Positions 23,191 through 33,798 of a stretch of 64,000 nt of DNA are shown one piece after another. Below the pieces are notes generated by a model. The model was not told the DNA's origin. It did no database searches and worked only from the letters and a program-made list of their open reading frames with translations. Position 1 is the stretch's first letter; the number at the start of each line of letters is the position of its first letter. Origin of the DNA: Margaritifera margaritifera (lineage: Eukaryota > Mollusca > Bivalvia > Unionida > Margaritiferidae); contig JAQPZY010001346.1 in NCBI GenBank assembly GCA_029931535.1, positions 1,798,001 to 1,862,000 of the forward strand. Reading direction: 5' to 3'. A program made the translations under genes and the position numbers.

Positions 23191-23960
23191 ACCAATCTTG
23201 GCTGATACATTGTTTGATATGAGCCAGGCATGAAGGTGGAGAATCTGTGGGTTACTGTGTATGAGGGACTCTCTCTGCTGCTCTTTGTTGTTCACCCTTT
23301 TAGCAAACAAGTCTACCATTGGCTTCCCCCACAGCTGAAAGAGTGTCTCTCCTACTGACTGATGCAGAGACCATTCCGTACCATTCCGTAAGAACCACAC
23401 AACCCTGTCTTGAAAGGCTGACTGCCAGGATATTTCTCTTGCTCAGATTGTTGCCAACTCTGAGAGTGAACTCCTATTAGACTAACCAATGGAAGAGGTT
23501 CTAGACTTCGAAGTAAAGAGAAGAAAAAGAGTACCTCTTTAATGTCTGAGGTATGGTACACATGATTGACATGCTATCCATGGTGACCATGATGCAGCAA
23601 CAGAAAACAGTGCTAGAAAAAAGTCCTCATTTCTGGTTTGTTGATATGAAAGGAAGATTCTTCTCAATACCACAAGCTCTGCAAAACAATTCCCTTGGGT
23701 TCCAGATGAGCACCCCAACACCAAATGTGAGGTGTCAGGGTACAAAATTGTTTGTTTTGTGGGTTTAATGACATTTTTAGCACATGATAGGCTATACTTG
23801 GTTGAGGAAATTCATCTCTATATAAATGAAATTTTGAGAAGGGATTAGATAAGATTTCTCTTGGTTGGGGATTAGTCCCAGATGAGCCACTGTCTACCCA
23901 CAGAGTGACAGGTGCCTTAGAAGGGTAGATCTGAGGACACAGTGCATGAACCAGAGTCAT
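23190..23960 (-). pseudogene. Element B RNase H region
   Basis: Fragments in different frames: VTLWVDSGSSGT, HIWCWGAHLEPKGIVLQSLW and TEWSLHQSVGETLFQLWGKP followed by MVDLFAKR. WGAHL plus TEWSLHQxV plus VDLFA are the RNase H landmarks also seen in element A. Frameshifts near 23740 and 23560. Confidence 0.8.
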
Positions 23961-24310
23961 CAAAATACTGTATAACTGGGACCCCTAAAGACCGCTATTA
24001 CGTATAACATCCTGCTAAAGGCTCTGGGGGCAGAGGCAAGGCCAAATGGAAGAGCCCCAAATTGAAAGATCTCCTGGTCCAGACAAAACCACAGGAATTT
24101 CCTGTGATATAGGAAAATGGGGATGTAAAAGCAGGCATCCTGTAGATCTATGGAGTCTGCCCAGTTATTCAACCATATCCTATTCCTGAAATAGATGTCT
24201 CCATCTTGACATAATCTTCTAGAGGAATCTTGCTTAACATGGAGAGATCAAGTCAAAACTTTCAACTTTTATCCGAAACAAGGAAGCTCTTGAAATAAAA
24301 TCAAAGACTT
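23960..24310 (-). pseudogene. Element B reverse transcriptase
   Basis: Reads (after stops) WADSIDLQDACFYIPI, RKFLWFCLDQEIFQFGAL, then PFGLASAPRAFSRML. SIDLxDAYFHIPI holds the first catalytic aspartate, and QFxALPFGLASAPRxFS is the next conserved RT block. Only this N-terminal palm section is legible; the part with the YxDD box is lost or frameshifted toward 23960. Confidence 0.85.
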
Positions 24311-25069
24311 TGGATGTTTGTCACCCTCTCCACTGTGTCCTTCTGTAGAAGAGTGTACACCCCTTCCTTAGGAATACCACTTGGGACAGGCAGTGTTCTC
24401 GCCAAGGCCTTTTACCATAGCTGTCCTGCTACGCTATCATTTAAGTCTATGATGTTGTAGAACCCTCCTCTAAGCTATGCACTTGTGGTGCAATGCTTTT
24501 ATGTTATCCTTATAAAATTAATCTGTTAAATAAACATCCTCTCATCTTAAATAAACATCCTCTCACTTTGTCATCCTATCTTCACTCTCATGGCAAGAGA
24601 AGACCATCCCTTTTTATCTCTATCCTTAGATAAGTGGACTTTATGATTGAGGATTTGTTGTTCTGCCTCCATTCACCTGGGGCAGGGATGTACAGGACTA
24701 ACCCATTGTACCTCTCCTTCGAGAAAGGGACTGAGGATACCCTCATGGTGCAAGAGGAGGTAAGTGGTGACCCCTGCCCCTTCTTTTTCTTTGATACAGA
24801 GGGCTGAGCAGACAGGGAAGGTCTATAAGAAAGTCATCCATGGTGTATTAGGAAGAAAGGGAGACATGGCTGACTCACCAGTGGGTAGCGGGAGTCCCCA
24901 AGCCATGGAGGGTTTGAACATCAATACTGAGTAAGACAGGGTGTCAAACTGATCCCTTTCCCCAAGTGGGTGATAAAAACCCAGAGCCTGTTTCTCAAAG
25001 GTATTGAACAATAACATAGAAAAATGGGTGGTGGGCAGATATTGACCTGATCCTTTTCCCTAGATCAGT
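24311..25069. other. Probable upstream part of element B, unresolved
   Basis: No clear coding signal. May hold the gag region of element B, which should lie here on the minus strand, but no gag motif was recognised. A small duplication of TTAAATAAACATCCTCTCA occurs at 24525-24565. Confidence 0.3.
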
Positions 25070-25265
25070 GGTCAAGACTTGGTGCCCTGTCTGAACAATG
25101 GTGCCTGGTATTCTGTGACAGAAACCAGATCACCAGGACCAATCACCATACTTGGTACCTGGTGCCCTGGTTACTGGTGCTCAGTGACCAGTGACAGACA
25201 CCTGGTGACTGTTACTTTATACATTACCTGGTGCCCAGACACCAGGCAATGACCAGTCAGACCAT
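25070..25265. repeat. Cluster of CCTGGTG / CACCAGG inverted motifs
   Basis: Within about 195 bp the words GGTGCCTGGT, ACCTGGTG, CACCAGG and AGTGACCAGTGACAGACACC recur in both orientations, giving many short inverted repeats. Not part of any other family seen here. Confidence 0.65.
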
Positions 25266-25690
25266 GAAGACCTAATGAGGGAGTATCTATTTGGGGAATT
25301 CGAGTCTGATGAACGAGATCCCCTCAATCTGAAAACAAGTCTAATTGAGCAAGAAGAAGACCATGCTTCCTTTGCTTTGAGAAGGTGGGACTTGCTACAG
25401 GGTGATGGTTACTTCCCTCCACCGGCAAGTGCTGAGGATCCCTCCCTCATGTAAACTGACAACTTTTTTAGATGTGTCAGTGATCCTACCTTGTCAGAGT
25501 GGGCAATTTCCATATCCCATAAAAAGCCAAGGATCTCCCCCTTATGGAAGCTGCTGACTTCTCTAAATTGGAATGTACCTTAGACCCATACTGGAAATAG
25601 AAGGGGTATTCCAGTGTCAAAGAGGAAGAAGCAGATAACTTCCTCCTGTTTCTATTGGTGCAGTGATTTTCTGCTAAGTCCTACACAATG
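25210..25690 (+). pseudogene. Plus-strand open stretch with two stops, unidentified
   Basis: One frame runs about 160 codons with only two stops: PGNDQSDHEDLMREYLFGEF, ESDERDPLNLKTSLIEQEED, FALRRWDLLQGDGYFPPPAS, AEDPSLM, stop, TDNFFRCVSDPTLSEWAISI, then a second stop. The amphipathic acidic composition looks coding. It could be a retroelement gag or a captured host exon. It is on the opposite strand to element B and to the RNF213-like gene. Confidence 0.35.
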
Positions 25691-26159
25691 TCAGACCAAA
25701 GGCAACAAAAAGAACATCTGTGCATGTGTGCACATACAGTGTATGCCAAGCAGGTGGGGTGCATGTCCCAAACAGTCTTTTTATGTACCATATATACCTG
25801 CTTATAATGTTCTTTTATTGAAAATTCAACTCAGGCAGAGTAAGGGTTGTCTTGTAAGTGTAACTTACAAAAAATTCTGATAAATCTAGGGTAATATTGG
25901 AAACTCTAGATGTTTGCAGTATGTACAAAACACTGTCAATTCAAATATTTGTATGTTTATATGCCACTCATCCTATCCAGAAATGCGAATATGCTAAGCA
26001 TTGTTTATCTGTTTCATTATGGTATTCATTACACAATACTTGTATGTACATTTATTTGGATTTTAATACTGGTAATTTGAAAATATTAAACTAAATATTA
26101 CCCACCACAAAGTGAACTGTCCATCAATCTTGTTTACCATGGGTTTTTATTATATATAT

Positions 26160-26196
26160 AAAAATGGAAGCAATATATATATTGCTTCTATTTTTT
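26160..26196. repeat. Near-perfect 35-bp palindrome
   Basis: AAAATGGAAGCAATATATAT then ATTGCTTCTATTTTT: the arms pair over about 15-17 bp with a single mismatch. Confidence 0.85.
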
Positions 26197-26334
26197 TGCA
26201 AGTCCAAAATAACTTGTATTTTGTAATATAATTTTTGTTTTGCTGTATAAACACTGTTTGTGTTTGATGCAATACTACAGGTTTTGATTTGATTTATATA
26301 TGCCTTTTTCATAAGCCAGATCTAATTCCCAAGT

Positions 26335-26640
26335 GATATTTCCAAAGTTATCTGACAGTGCATGTGGGCCGATAAGCCCTTGGCTTGTAAAGGCAACACT
26401 CACTTTGTTTTCACAGTTGACAATCCTTTAATTGAGCCGCGAATTTGATACTTGTTCAGTGCCAAGTAGAGTCCTACAACTCCCTATGTGTGTCTGACCG
26501 TAATCTCTTAGCCTGTAAATGCAGCACCCGCTTTGTTTTCCTGAGCTGACAACCCCCTTTGATGGAGCTGAGAATTTTATACTTGTTCAGTGCCAAGTAG
26601 GGTGATTATCTGAACTCCCTTTGATCATGCCACACAAGTG
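26335..26640 (+). repeat. Diverged tandem pair, about 120-bp unit
   Basis: Two copies marked by GCCTGTAAATGCAGCACCCG (first copy GGCTTGTAAAGGCAACACTC), CTTTGTTTTC, TGACAA, and ATACTTGTTCAGTGCCAAGT AG, at about 26380-26475 and 26505-26605. Confidence 0.75.
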
Positions 26641-26779
26641 ACACCAGTTCAGTTGCATCCTTTTAAATAGATTTCAGACTGTATGATCAAAGTGTCACTT
26701 GCAGAGCCCAAGCTCAGTCTCCACACATGCAGATGACAGTAAAGATAAGAAATCAAAGTCAGATGATGTTTACAATGAC

Positions 26780-26872
26780 CAGACAATGATGGAAGATTTC
26801 AAAAACTGTATCTGGTGACTCAGACGATAAGGATGAATTCTTGGGCTTTGAACCAGATGACATTAGATAGTG
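26780..26872 (+). pseudogene. Possible piggyBac-type transposase N-terminus remnant
   Basis: One short plus frame reads SKTVSGDSDDKDEFLGFEPD DI and ends in a stop. Strings of S/D/E followed by EFxGFEPDD are common at the N-terminus of piggyBac-like transposases in invertebrates. There is an upstream stop in the same frame and no catalytic domain downstream, so this is weak. The duplicated sequence at 26335-26640 might be its end. Confidence 0.28.
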
Positions 26873-27784
26873 ACATTTATAGGATAGTGTCAATTACAAA
26901 AGTGTGGACTTTATTTTCTCTCTTTATTTGTACGACATATGTAATTTACTTATTGCAGGATATTGTGAATCAGATCATTCTGGGCCACTATTTTTATACC
27001 AGTATTTAACCTAAAACAGAATTCGTGGATTTGTCATATAAATGGATTTAAAATGTCAAGCATTTCTATGGATTTCATTACATGAAGATGGACAAAATGT
27101 AAGTTCTCAATTTATTTGTGACATACTCCACTCTATAATATAACTGCATTTGGTTTACACTGCTTTTGTCTTTATTTTTGCTATCTATCGATCTATCAAT
27201 CCAACCAGTTTGGCTTGTTTATTTTTCCAAAGTGAAACTCTGAATCACTGATGACAAGTCACCATTTATGGACAGATCTGACTTGCAAAATACACCCTGA
27301 CTGATAGGAGGGTCATAGAGAAATTCGATTTTTGCAGCCCTAAAAAAAAAAAAAACGAAGAGCCAGAAGAAGAATCAGGTGGTAATATTTAATGTAACAT
27401 CTGCTACTAAGTGAGAGATAAAAACGAAGAAGCACCACTTTGCTAGCATGGTACTCAAAACCCACAAATTTAATGAAAAGAGACACAGATAAAAGAAATT
27501 ATGCAAGGAGCGGGGTGAAAATATCAATTACAACACAAAAAAGGATATGACTGACAGTAGATATGACAAGAAACTACTTAGATGATGAAAAATATTGAGC
27601 ACCTAGAGACATGCGAGAGCTACACAAAATCCAAGGAAAAGAATGACGATATTATCAATGAACAGAAATTGATAGAAAATCAGACTGGAATCATGTTCCT
27701 TTTTGTTATAGACCTACAATTACAAATTGGAAGAGGGAATATTTACCTTGAACTCTCTGACCATTTAATGTCCAAATGAACAGG
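26873..27784. other. Intron, no recognised feature
   Basis: AT-rich intron sequence. Short open frames at 26815-27009 and 27582-27779 show no recognised motif. Confidence 0.45.
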
Positions 27785-28735
27785 TTTCTTCCTTACCTTA
27801 AGTGCAAGCCTTCCACAAAGTTTAGTACAGGTCTGTGATGTAGAACTAATCTTATTGTGCAGAAACCATGTTTCCTCCTTCTTCCCCACCCTATGTGCAA
27901 GCCATCCACAAAGCTTGGTAGCCACAGATGACGGAGAACTCAAGTTACTGTGTGGAAACCATTTTTCTTCTTTTAGTCAGTGACCTTGACCTTTGACATT
28001 TTAAGTCAGTAATCAATAGGTTGGTAACTGTAGATAGTGGAGAACTCAAGTTATTCTGTAGAAACAATTTGTGTTCTTTCAGTCACAGTGACCTTTACTT
28101 GTGTCCCTAAAATCAATAGGCTTCCTCTTTGCCCAGAGTGCAAGTCATCCATGAAGTTTGGTTCAGGTACATAATGTAGAACTGATGTTAGTGTGCAGCA
28201 ACCATTTTTACTCTTTCAGTCACAGTGACCTTGACCTTTAGCCTTTTGACTCCAAAATCAATCGGGTTCTTCCCCACCTGAAGTGCAAGCCACTGAAAAA
28301 GTTTGATGACTGCAGATGGTGGAGAACTTGCATCATTGTGCAGACTGCATTTTTCTTCTTTCAGTCACAGTGACCTTGACCTGACCTCAAAATGTACAGG
28401 TTTCTTCCTTACCTCAAGTGCAAGCTGTCCACAAAGTTTGGTAACTGTAGATGGTGGGGAACCCAAGTTATTGTGCAAACCATTTTTTTTCTTTCAGTCA
28501 CAGTTACCTTGACCTGACCTCAAAATGTACAGGTTTCTTCCTTACCTCAAGTGCAAGCTGTCCACAAAGTTTGGTAACTGTAGATGGTGGGGAACCCAAG
28601 TTAATGTGTGCAAACCATTTTTCTTCTTTCAGTCACAAAGACCTCAAACTTTATGCTTTTGAGCCTGAAATCAATAGGGTTCTGTGCAAGCCATCCACAA
28701 AGTTTCATAACTGTAGATCGTGCACAAATTGGTAA
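27785..28735 (+). repeat. R2 tandem array, about 7 units
   Basis: About seven units of 136-150 bp. Consensus landmarks: CTTCTTTCAGTCACAGTGAC CTTGACCTTTGAC, AAAATCAATAGG, TTCTTCCTTACCTCAAGTGC AAGCCATCCACAAAGTTTGG, TAACTGTAGATGGTGGAGAA CTCAAGTTATTGTGCAG. Two units (28385-28600) are almost identical, so unit-level duplication is recent. TGACCTTGAC motifs at 27981, 28226 and 28371. The array's right edge is about 120 bp from the exon ending at 28852. Confidence 0.88.
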
Positions 28736-28851
28736 CAAATTGAGGGATGGACATCATAACATAATATGCTCCACCTTATGGTAGGTGTATACAAATTGTG
28801 CGGAATAGCATTAGGTTTCTTATATTTGTGCACACCAGAGCTAATGACTAC

Positions 28852-28984
28852 CTTTTGACTTGAAAGTCTTGGACTCTGTTCTTCATGTCTCTGCCAGACA
28901 ACAAGTATAATTGATGAGCAGGTGTCAGCATGGTAACCCACGAATGCCTCTCCAACTGAGCAGGTTGACTTATTCTTCTCATTT
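28852..28984 (-). CDS. RNF213: RNF213-like exon (AFVGYHADTCSS)
   Basis: 133 nt (1 + 44 codons), acceptor AACATAG after a T-rich tract, donor AAAAG|GTAGTC. The first base completes the arginine begun at 35786. The exon reads GEAFVGYHADTCSSIIL then VVWQRHEEQSPRL, matching the FVGYHxDTxxS block that follows the LINRLEKH region in RNF213. No longer minus-strand frame exists here, and phase demands a piece of exactly this type. R2 repeats begin about 120 bp further downstream in the intron. Confidence 0.9.
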
Positions 28985-29399
28985 CTATGTTTGGAAAAAA
29001 AAGAAAGGGTCTAATCAACACATCAACAACTCTACTCTTTAATACATATTTTCAGTTACCTCAATACATATATAATTAATAATGAAAGGGAAAAAGAATA
29101 GCATTGGGAGTTGAAATACATTCTCCTGTCATAATACATACCACAACAGCAACATGTGTACATGTAATACTGAAAACCAGGAGGATATCTTAAATTAGAG
29201 GAATGGTGAGCAATTTTCTCACATAATTATACCCCTGCCTCTCCAGCATCAAAATGTTTAAGACTAGCTCCAATCACAAGATTTTGTCATACACTGCATT
29301 CACCTGCCAGTGAAAAAGAGCACTAACTCATATAACAAGAGGCCCAAGTGGGCTTGAGATCATTCATGTGGCTGATATCTGACTAATAGCCATATGGAA

Positions 29400-31030
29400 G
29401 AGCAGTTGGCAAAGAAATCTGGGGTATAGGATCTTTTTTGTTGAAATTATCCAATGCTGTTGATTTCATATCTTATGAAAACAACTGTTTCAAGGTTTCT
29501 CTAGTTTTTGTATCTTCATTCATATTTGACTGCAATTAACATCATTTGTTCAATATTGAAAGGCCCTATGCCAGGATCCTTTGTGTCAAAGTTGGTCACA
29601 TTCTGTTCAGTATTTTTTAAAACTAAAGCTGTGTAAATGTTTTTCTACTTTTAGTAATGACAGCCATATTTGATGACAGAACAGAATCATTTATATAAAA
29701 AAGAACGGTATTTAAGCTAGGACACTATCTGTCAAATTTTGTCAAATTCCTGTAAGTGGCTATTTAGAAGTTATTGAAGATTTTCTATTGTTAGATGCAG
29801 TAGCAATATTTGATGGCAGATTGGCATCACTTGTAAATGTTCAAAAGAAGTTCATGTAAGAATACTTTCCATAAAATTTGTTCAAATTCTGTTGAGTGGT
29901 TTTGAGAAGAAGTCATTTAAAGAATTTTCCAGTTCTAATAAAAGTGGCCATATTTGATGGCAAATCAACATTATCTTATAAATTTGTAAGCTTTAATACA
30001 CAAAACGTTTGGTCAAATTCTGCTGAGCAGTTTTTGAAAAGTTGTTAAAGTTTTTTTTAATTTTAGTAATTGCAGCTGTATTTCATGGTAGATTGGCATC
30101 ATCTGTACAAATGTGAAAGGTCTTCATGCCAGGATACTTTCTGTCAAGCACTGCAAATTCTATTCAGTGCTTTTGGAGAAGTTGTGTAAAGGTTTTACTA
30201 TTTTTAGCAACAGCAGCCATATTTAGTAGCAGATTGGCATCATGTGTACAAATTTGAAAGGTCTTCATGCCAGGATGTTTTCTGTCATGTTTTGGTCAAA
30301 TTCTATATAGTGGTTTTACAGAAGTTGTAATTTCAAAGTTTTACTATTTTTAGTAATGGTGGCCATATTTGATGCTAGACCTGCATCATGCATGGTCAAA
30401 ACTTGAAAGGTCTTCATGCTGGGATGCTTTCTGTCAAGTTTTCACAAATTCTATTCAAACATTTTGGAGAATAGGTCATTTAACTGTTTTTCTATTTTCA
30501 GTAATGGTGGCCATATTTGATGGCAGATAGGTAACATTTGTATAAATTTGAATGGTCTTTCTGTCAAATTTGATAAAATTCTGTTCATCAGTTCTTAAGA
30601 ATCAGTTGTTTAAATGTTTTCTATTTTTAGTAATGGTGGTCATATTTGATGATGGATTGGTATCATCTGTATAAATTTGAAAGGCCTTTATGCCAGGATG
30701 CTCTGTGACAAGGTTTGTTGAAATTGGTGTGGTGTATTTTTAGAAGTTGAAAATAGCAACAGTTGATGGATAGTGGACATGTTTTTCTATTTTTGGCAAT
30801 GGTGGCCATATTTGATGGCAGATTGGCACCATCTGTACAAATGTGAAAGTCTTCATGCCAGGATACTTTTTGTCAAATTTGATCAAATTATGTTCAGTGG
30901 TTTTGGAGAAGAAGTCGTTTAAAGATTTTTCTTGTTAGTAATGGTGGTCATATTTAATGGTAGGATCTGCACCAATTGTATCAATGGTTAAAGGCTTTAA
31001 TGTTAGTTTGAAACTGGTCGTGAATTTTTG
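29400..31030 (+). repeat. R3 tandem array, about 10 units
   Basis: About ten units with the markers TTTTCTATTTTTAGTAATGG, TGGCCATATTTGATGGCAGA, TTGGCATCATCTGTACAAAT, TTGAAAGGTCTTCATGCCAG GATGCTTTCTGTCAA, and AAATTCTGTTCAGTGGTTTT. Marker spacing is about 145 bp. The phrase GGCCATATTTGATG parallels R1's GGCCATATTGGATG, so R1 and R3 may be distant relatives. Confidence 0.88.
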
Positions 31031-31109
31031 AGAGGAAGCTGCAAGTAGTCAGATGGACTATGCACGATGGATGAAGGCCTACAACATAAGCTAACTTGAC
31101 CTTACAGCC

Positions 31110-31480
31110 ACGTGTTTTAAAAGTTGTGGGAGCAAAGTGATTTATCAACATGCACATCTTCAGTTGATGAACATAATATTTTCCAAGCTTCATGGCAATC
31201 CACTGAAAACTGCAGGGCAAGATGCACTGACAAGATTATGTCATACACTACATTAAGATACATGACAAAAAGGCCAATAACTCTAACACAAATTGCAGGA
31301 GCAAAGTTATTTGTTGATATTCACATCTTTTGCTGATGACCATAATATTTACCAAGTTTCATGGCAATCCATCAAAAACTGCAGGACTAGTTGTGCTAAC
31401 AAGACTGTGTGTTGGATGGACAGATGGATGGACACCAGGATATACCACCAAGTCTATAGAGGCAGAGGTATAAGAAGAAA
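31110..31480 (+). repeat. R3 tail, two about 170-bp units
   Basis: Two units sharing GGAGCAAAGTGATTTATCAA, ACATCTTCAGTTGATGAACA TAATATTTTCCAAG, CTTCATGGCAATCCA and AAAACTGCAGGACTAG. Followed by TTGGATGGACAGATGGATGG ACACCAGG, resembling the R1 tail (GGATGGATGACAGACA), which suggests a shared 3' module. Confidence 0.75.
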
Positions 31481-31549
31481 TTAAGGTGTCAGAAGACAGC
31501 AAAACTCACCTGCACATATTTATTCAGTTACAAGAGTTTGCATTTTTCA

Positions 31550-32175
31550 ATGCTTAAGGTGATTATTACAGAGTGATGATGAAGACAAACCAAGCAGTTG
31601 ATGTAGGTCACAGTTACTGTTTTCTTTGATATGGTGATGCTGTTACTTCTTAGGACATATGCTCATATCCAGTTTGATGACTGTACAAGCAACAGGGTCA
31701 AAGAAACTCACCTAAATATCAAAGGTGTATACAGTCACTGAAGTGTAAGACATAAATCATGGTGACTTATTTTTTATATCAATGTAGCACTCTTCAGGAT
31801 GCATCTACATATCAGGTATTGTGACCGAGCAAGCAACAGTGTCCAAGACACTCACCTAAACACTGAAAATGTAAAATCACTGGAGCTGGAAATGTAGCCC
31901 ACTGCTACATACTTTTGGTAAAGTGGTCAAGTACTTCTCAGGATCCATGTTCAGATGTCCTAGAAACTTGACCTAGACATAAAAGATGAATATGATCCAT
32001 GGAATGTGAAAAAATAGGTCATAGTGACCTACATTTGGTATGATTGTTTTGTATTCCTCAGGATGTATCCAAATATTAAGTTTCAAGACTGTATGAGCAG
32101 TAGTGTCTCAGATACTGATCAAAACATAAGAGCACTGTGAGTGGCACATTATACAGCTGCCCCATGTTAATAGTA
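31550..32175 (+). repeat. R4-like array (diverged), about 4 units
   Basis: Four units related to the terminal array at 62440: GTAGGTCACAGTTACTGTTT, ATCATGGTGACTTATTTTT, AATAGGTCATAGTGACCTAC, each followed by a GCATCTACATATCA/GTATCCAAATATTA segment and ACTGTACAAGCAACAG. Spacing is about 150 bp. The response-element palindromes are mostly eroded here. Confidence 0.72.
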
Positions 32176-32269
32176 CTCTATATAGGCACTAATAAGGCAT
32201 GATGGACTCTGCAGATTATTGACCAGCGAGTCTCAATGACCTGGACCTTTGATCAAGGTATGAAGTCTT

Positions 32270-33330
32270 GAACTAACATTATTTTCAAATCTGACTTACC
32301 ATGACTGTGACCTCTGACCTTTAAACCCCAGAATCTATGGGTTTATTTATTAGCCTAAGTGCAAGCCATCCACAGTTTGGTCAAGGAACATACATTAGAA
32401 AAAGTTATAGTTTTCTCTGCATCACAATGACCTTGAACACGTACATTTTGACCCCAAAATGAATAGGCCAATTCCATACATTATGTGCAAGCCCTCCATA
32501 AACTATGGTCAAGGTACATGTTCTAAAACTAAAGTTATAATGCAAAAACATTTTTCTTCTTCCAGTCAGTGACCTTGAACTTTAACCTTATGACCATCCT
32601 TACCTCAAGTGCAAGCAATCCACAAAGCTTGGACCTGGTCTGAGATGTAGAACTAATGTTATTGTGTGGAAACCAATTTTCTTCTTCCAGCCATAGTGAC
32701 CTTGAACTCTGACATTTTTACCCCACAATCAATAGGGTTCTTATTTACCCCAAGTACAAGCTATCCACAAAGCTTGGTATAAATCCATGAAGTAGAACTA
32801 ATGTTATTGTGCATAAACCATTTTTCTTCTTCCAGTCATAGTGACCTTGAACTCCGACATTTTTACCCCACAATCAATAGGATTCTTATTTACCCCAAGT
32901 ACAAGCTATCCACAAAGTTTCGTATAAGTCTGTGAAGTAGAACTAATGTTATTATGCAGAAACCATTTTTCTTCTTTATGTCATAGTGACCTTGACCTTG
33001 CACCGATAAACCCCAAAATCAACAGGCTTCTTTCTTATCCCAAGTGCATCCCTTCTACAAAGTTTGATCCAGGTATGTGATGTAGAACTAATGTTATTGA
33101 CCAGTTTTCTTCTTTCAGTCACAGTGATCTTGACCTTGACCTTTTACCTTTTTAACCCAAAATCAATACACTTCTACCTTTGCCCAAGTACAAGCCATCC
33201 ACAAAGTTTGGTAACTTTAGATGGTTGAGAAATTGAGTTATTGTGTAGAAATTAAATTGGTAACAGACTGATGGAAATTGTAATATAATACACTCTGCCT
33301 TATGGTGGGTGTACAAAAGGTGTACATGGT
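32270..33330 (+). repeat. R2 tandem array, about 7 units
   Basis: R2 units with TGACCTTGAACTTT, CCCCACAATCAATAGG, CCAAGTACAAGCTATCCACA AAG, GTAGAACTAATGTTATTGTG. Ends with GTAATATAATACACTCTGCC TTATGGTGGGTGTAC, also found at the ends of the R2 arrays near 28770 and 58650, and thus the family's 3' tail. Confidence 0.86.
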
Positions 33331-33717
33331 CAATGAAGTATGATTTTAGTATGGTGGTGTACTACTTAGGCTGAATGCATATTTCATCTTTCATGTCTAG
33401 AGAGGCAATAGTATATGAGATATTGACTTGAACATATAAGATGTACATTTGCTAATGCCATTGCTAACAGACAACTATGACACCTTGAGTATATAGCATT
33501 AGCAGTGCAGGAGAGCTGAAAATTGGAAAAATTCTGATTTGCAAATATACAAATAGTCAGACTTTTGAACACTGGAATTAAAAAATATCTAAGAACACAT
33601 CAGACTAACAATGATACAAATTTCCTCTATTGTTGAGGTGAAACTTGAGTGGAGTAGATTCTTTTCTGCTTATATCAGATTTGTAGTTTGATGAAAGCAT
33701 GTTTCCTACTATCCAGA

Positions 33718-33798
33718 CATGTGCACACACACACAGACACACACACACATGTGCACATCCACATATATGCATGCATGTGCCTGCACACATGCACACAC
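33718..33798. repeat. CA/GCAT compound microsatellite
   Basis: GTGCACACACACACAGACAC and related CA-rich and ATGCATGCATGTG words over about 80 bp, directly left of an R1 head. Confidence 0.9.

Larger units (their letters stand above)
20960..24310 (-). mobile_element. DIRS-like tyrosine-recombinase retroelement B (decayed)
   Basis: Minus-strand order reverse transcriptase (about 24310-23960), RNase H (23960-23190), tyrosine recombinase (23190-22300), then a non-coding tail matching copy C. Sense orientation to the RNF213-like gene, in the intron between exons 28852 and 20514. The tail also holds a plus-oriented CTACATAATTAAAATTAGTT at 21250 facing its diverged minus-oriented counterpart near 21030. 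This inverted pair recalls the inverted and internal complementary regions of DIRS elements. Interrupted by a nested insertion at 21515-22249. The 5' (gag) end was not defined. Confidence 0.85.

Noticed and set aside
27785..33330. CRISPR array (regularly spaced repeats)
   Set aside because: Units of about 145 bp are contiguous and diverged, without spacers, in an intron-containing eukaryotic gene.
33605..33796. Cysteine- and histidine-rich minus-strand frame (MCMCAG...)
   Set aside because: Translation of a CA/GCAT microsatellite.
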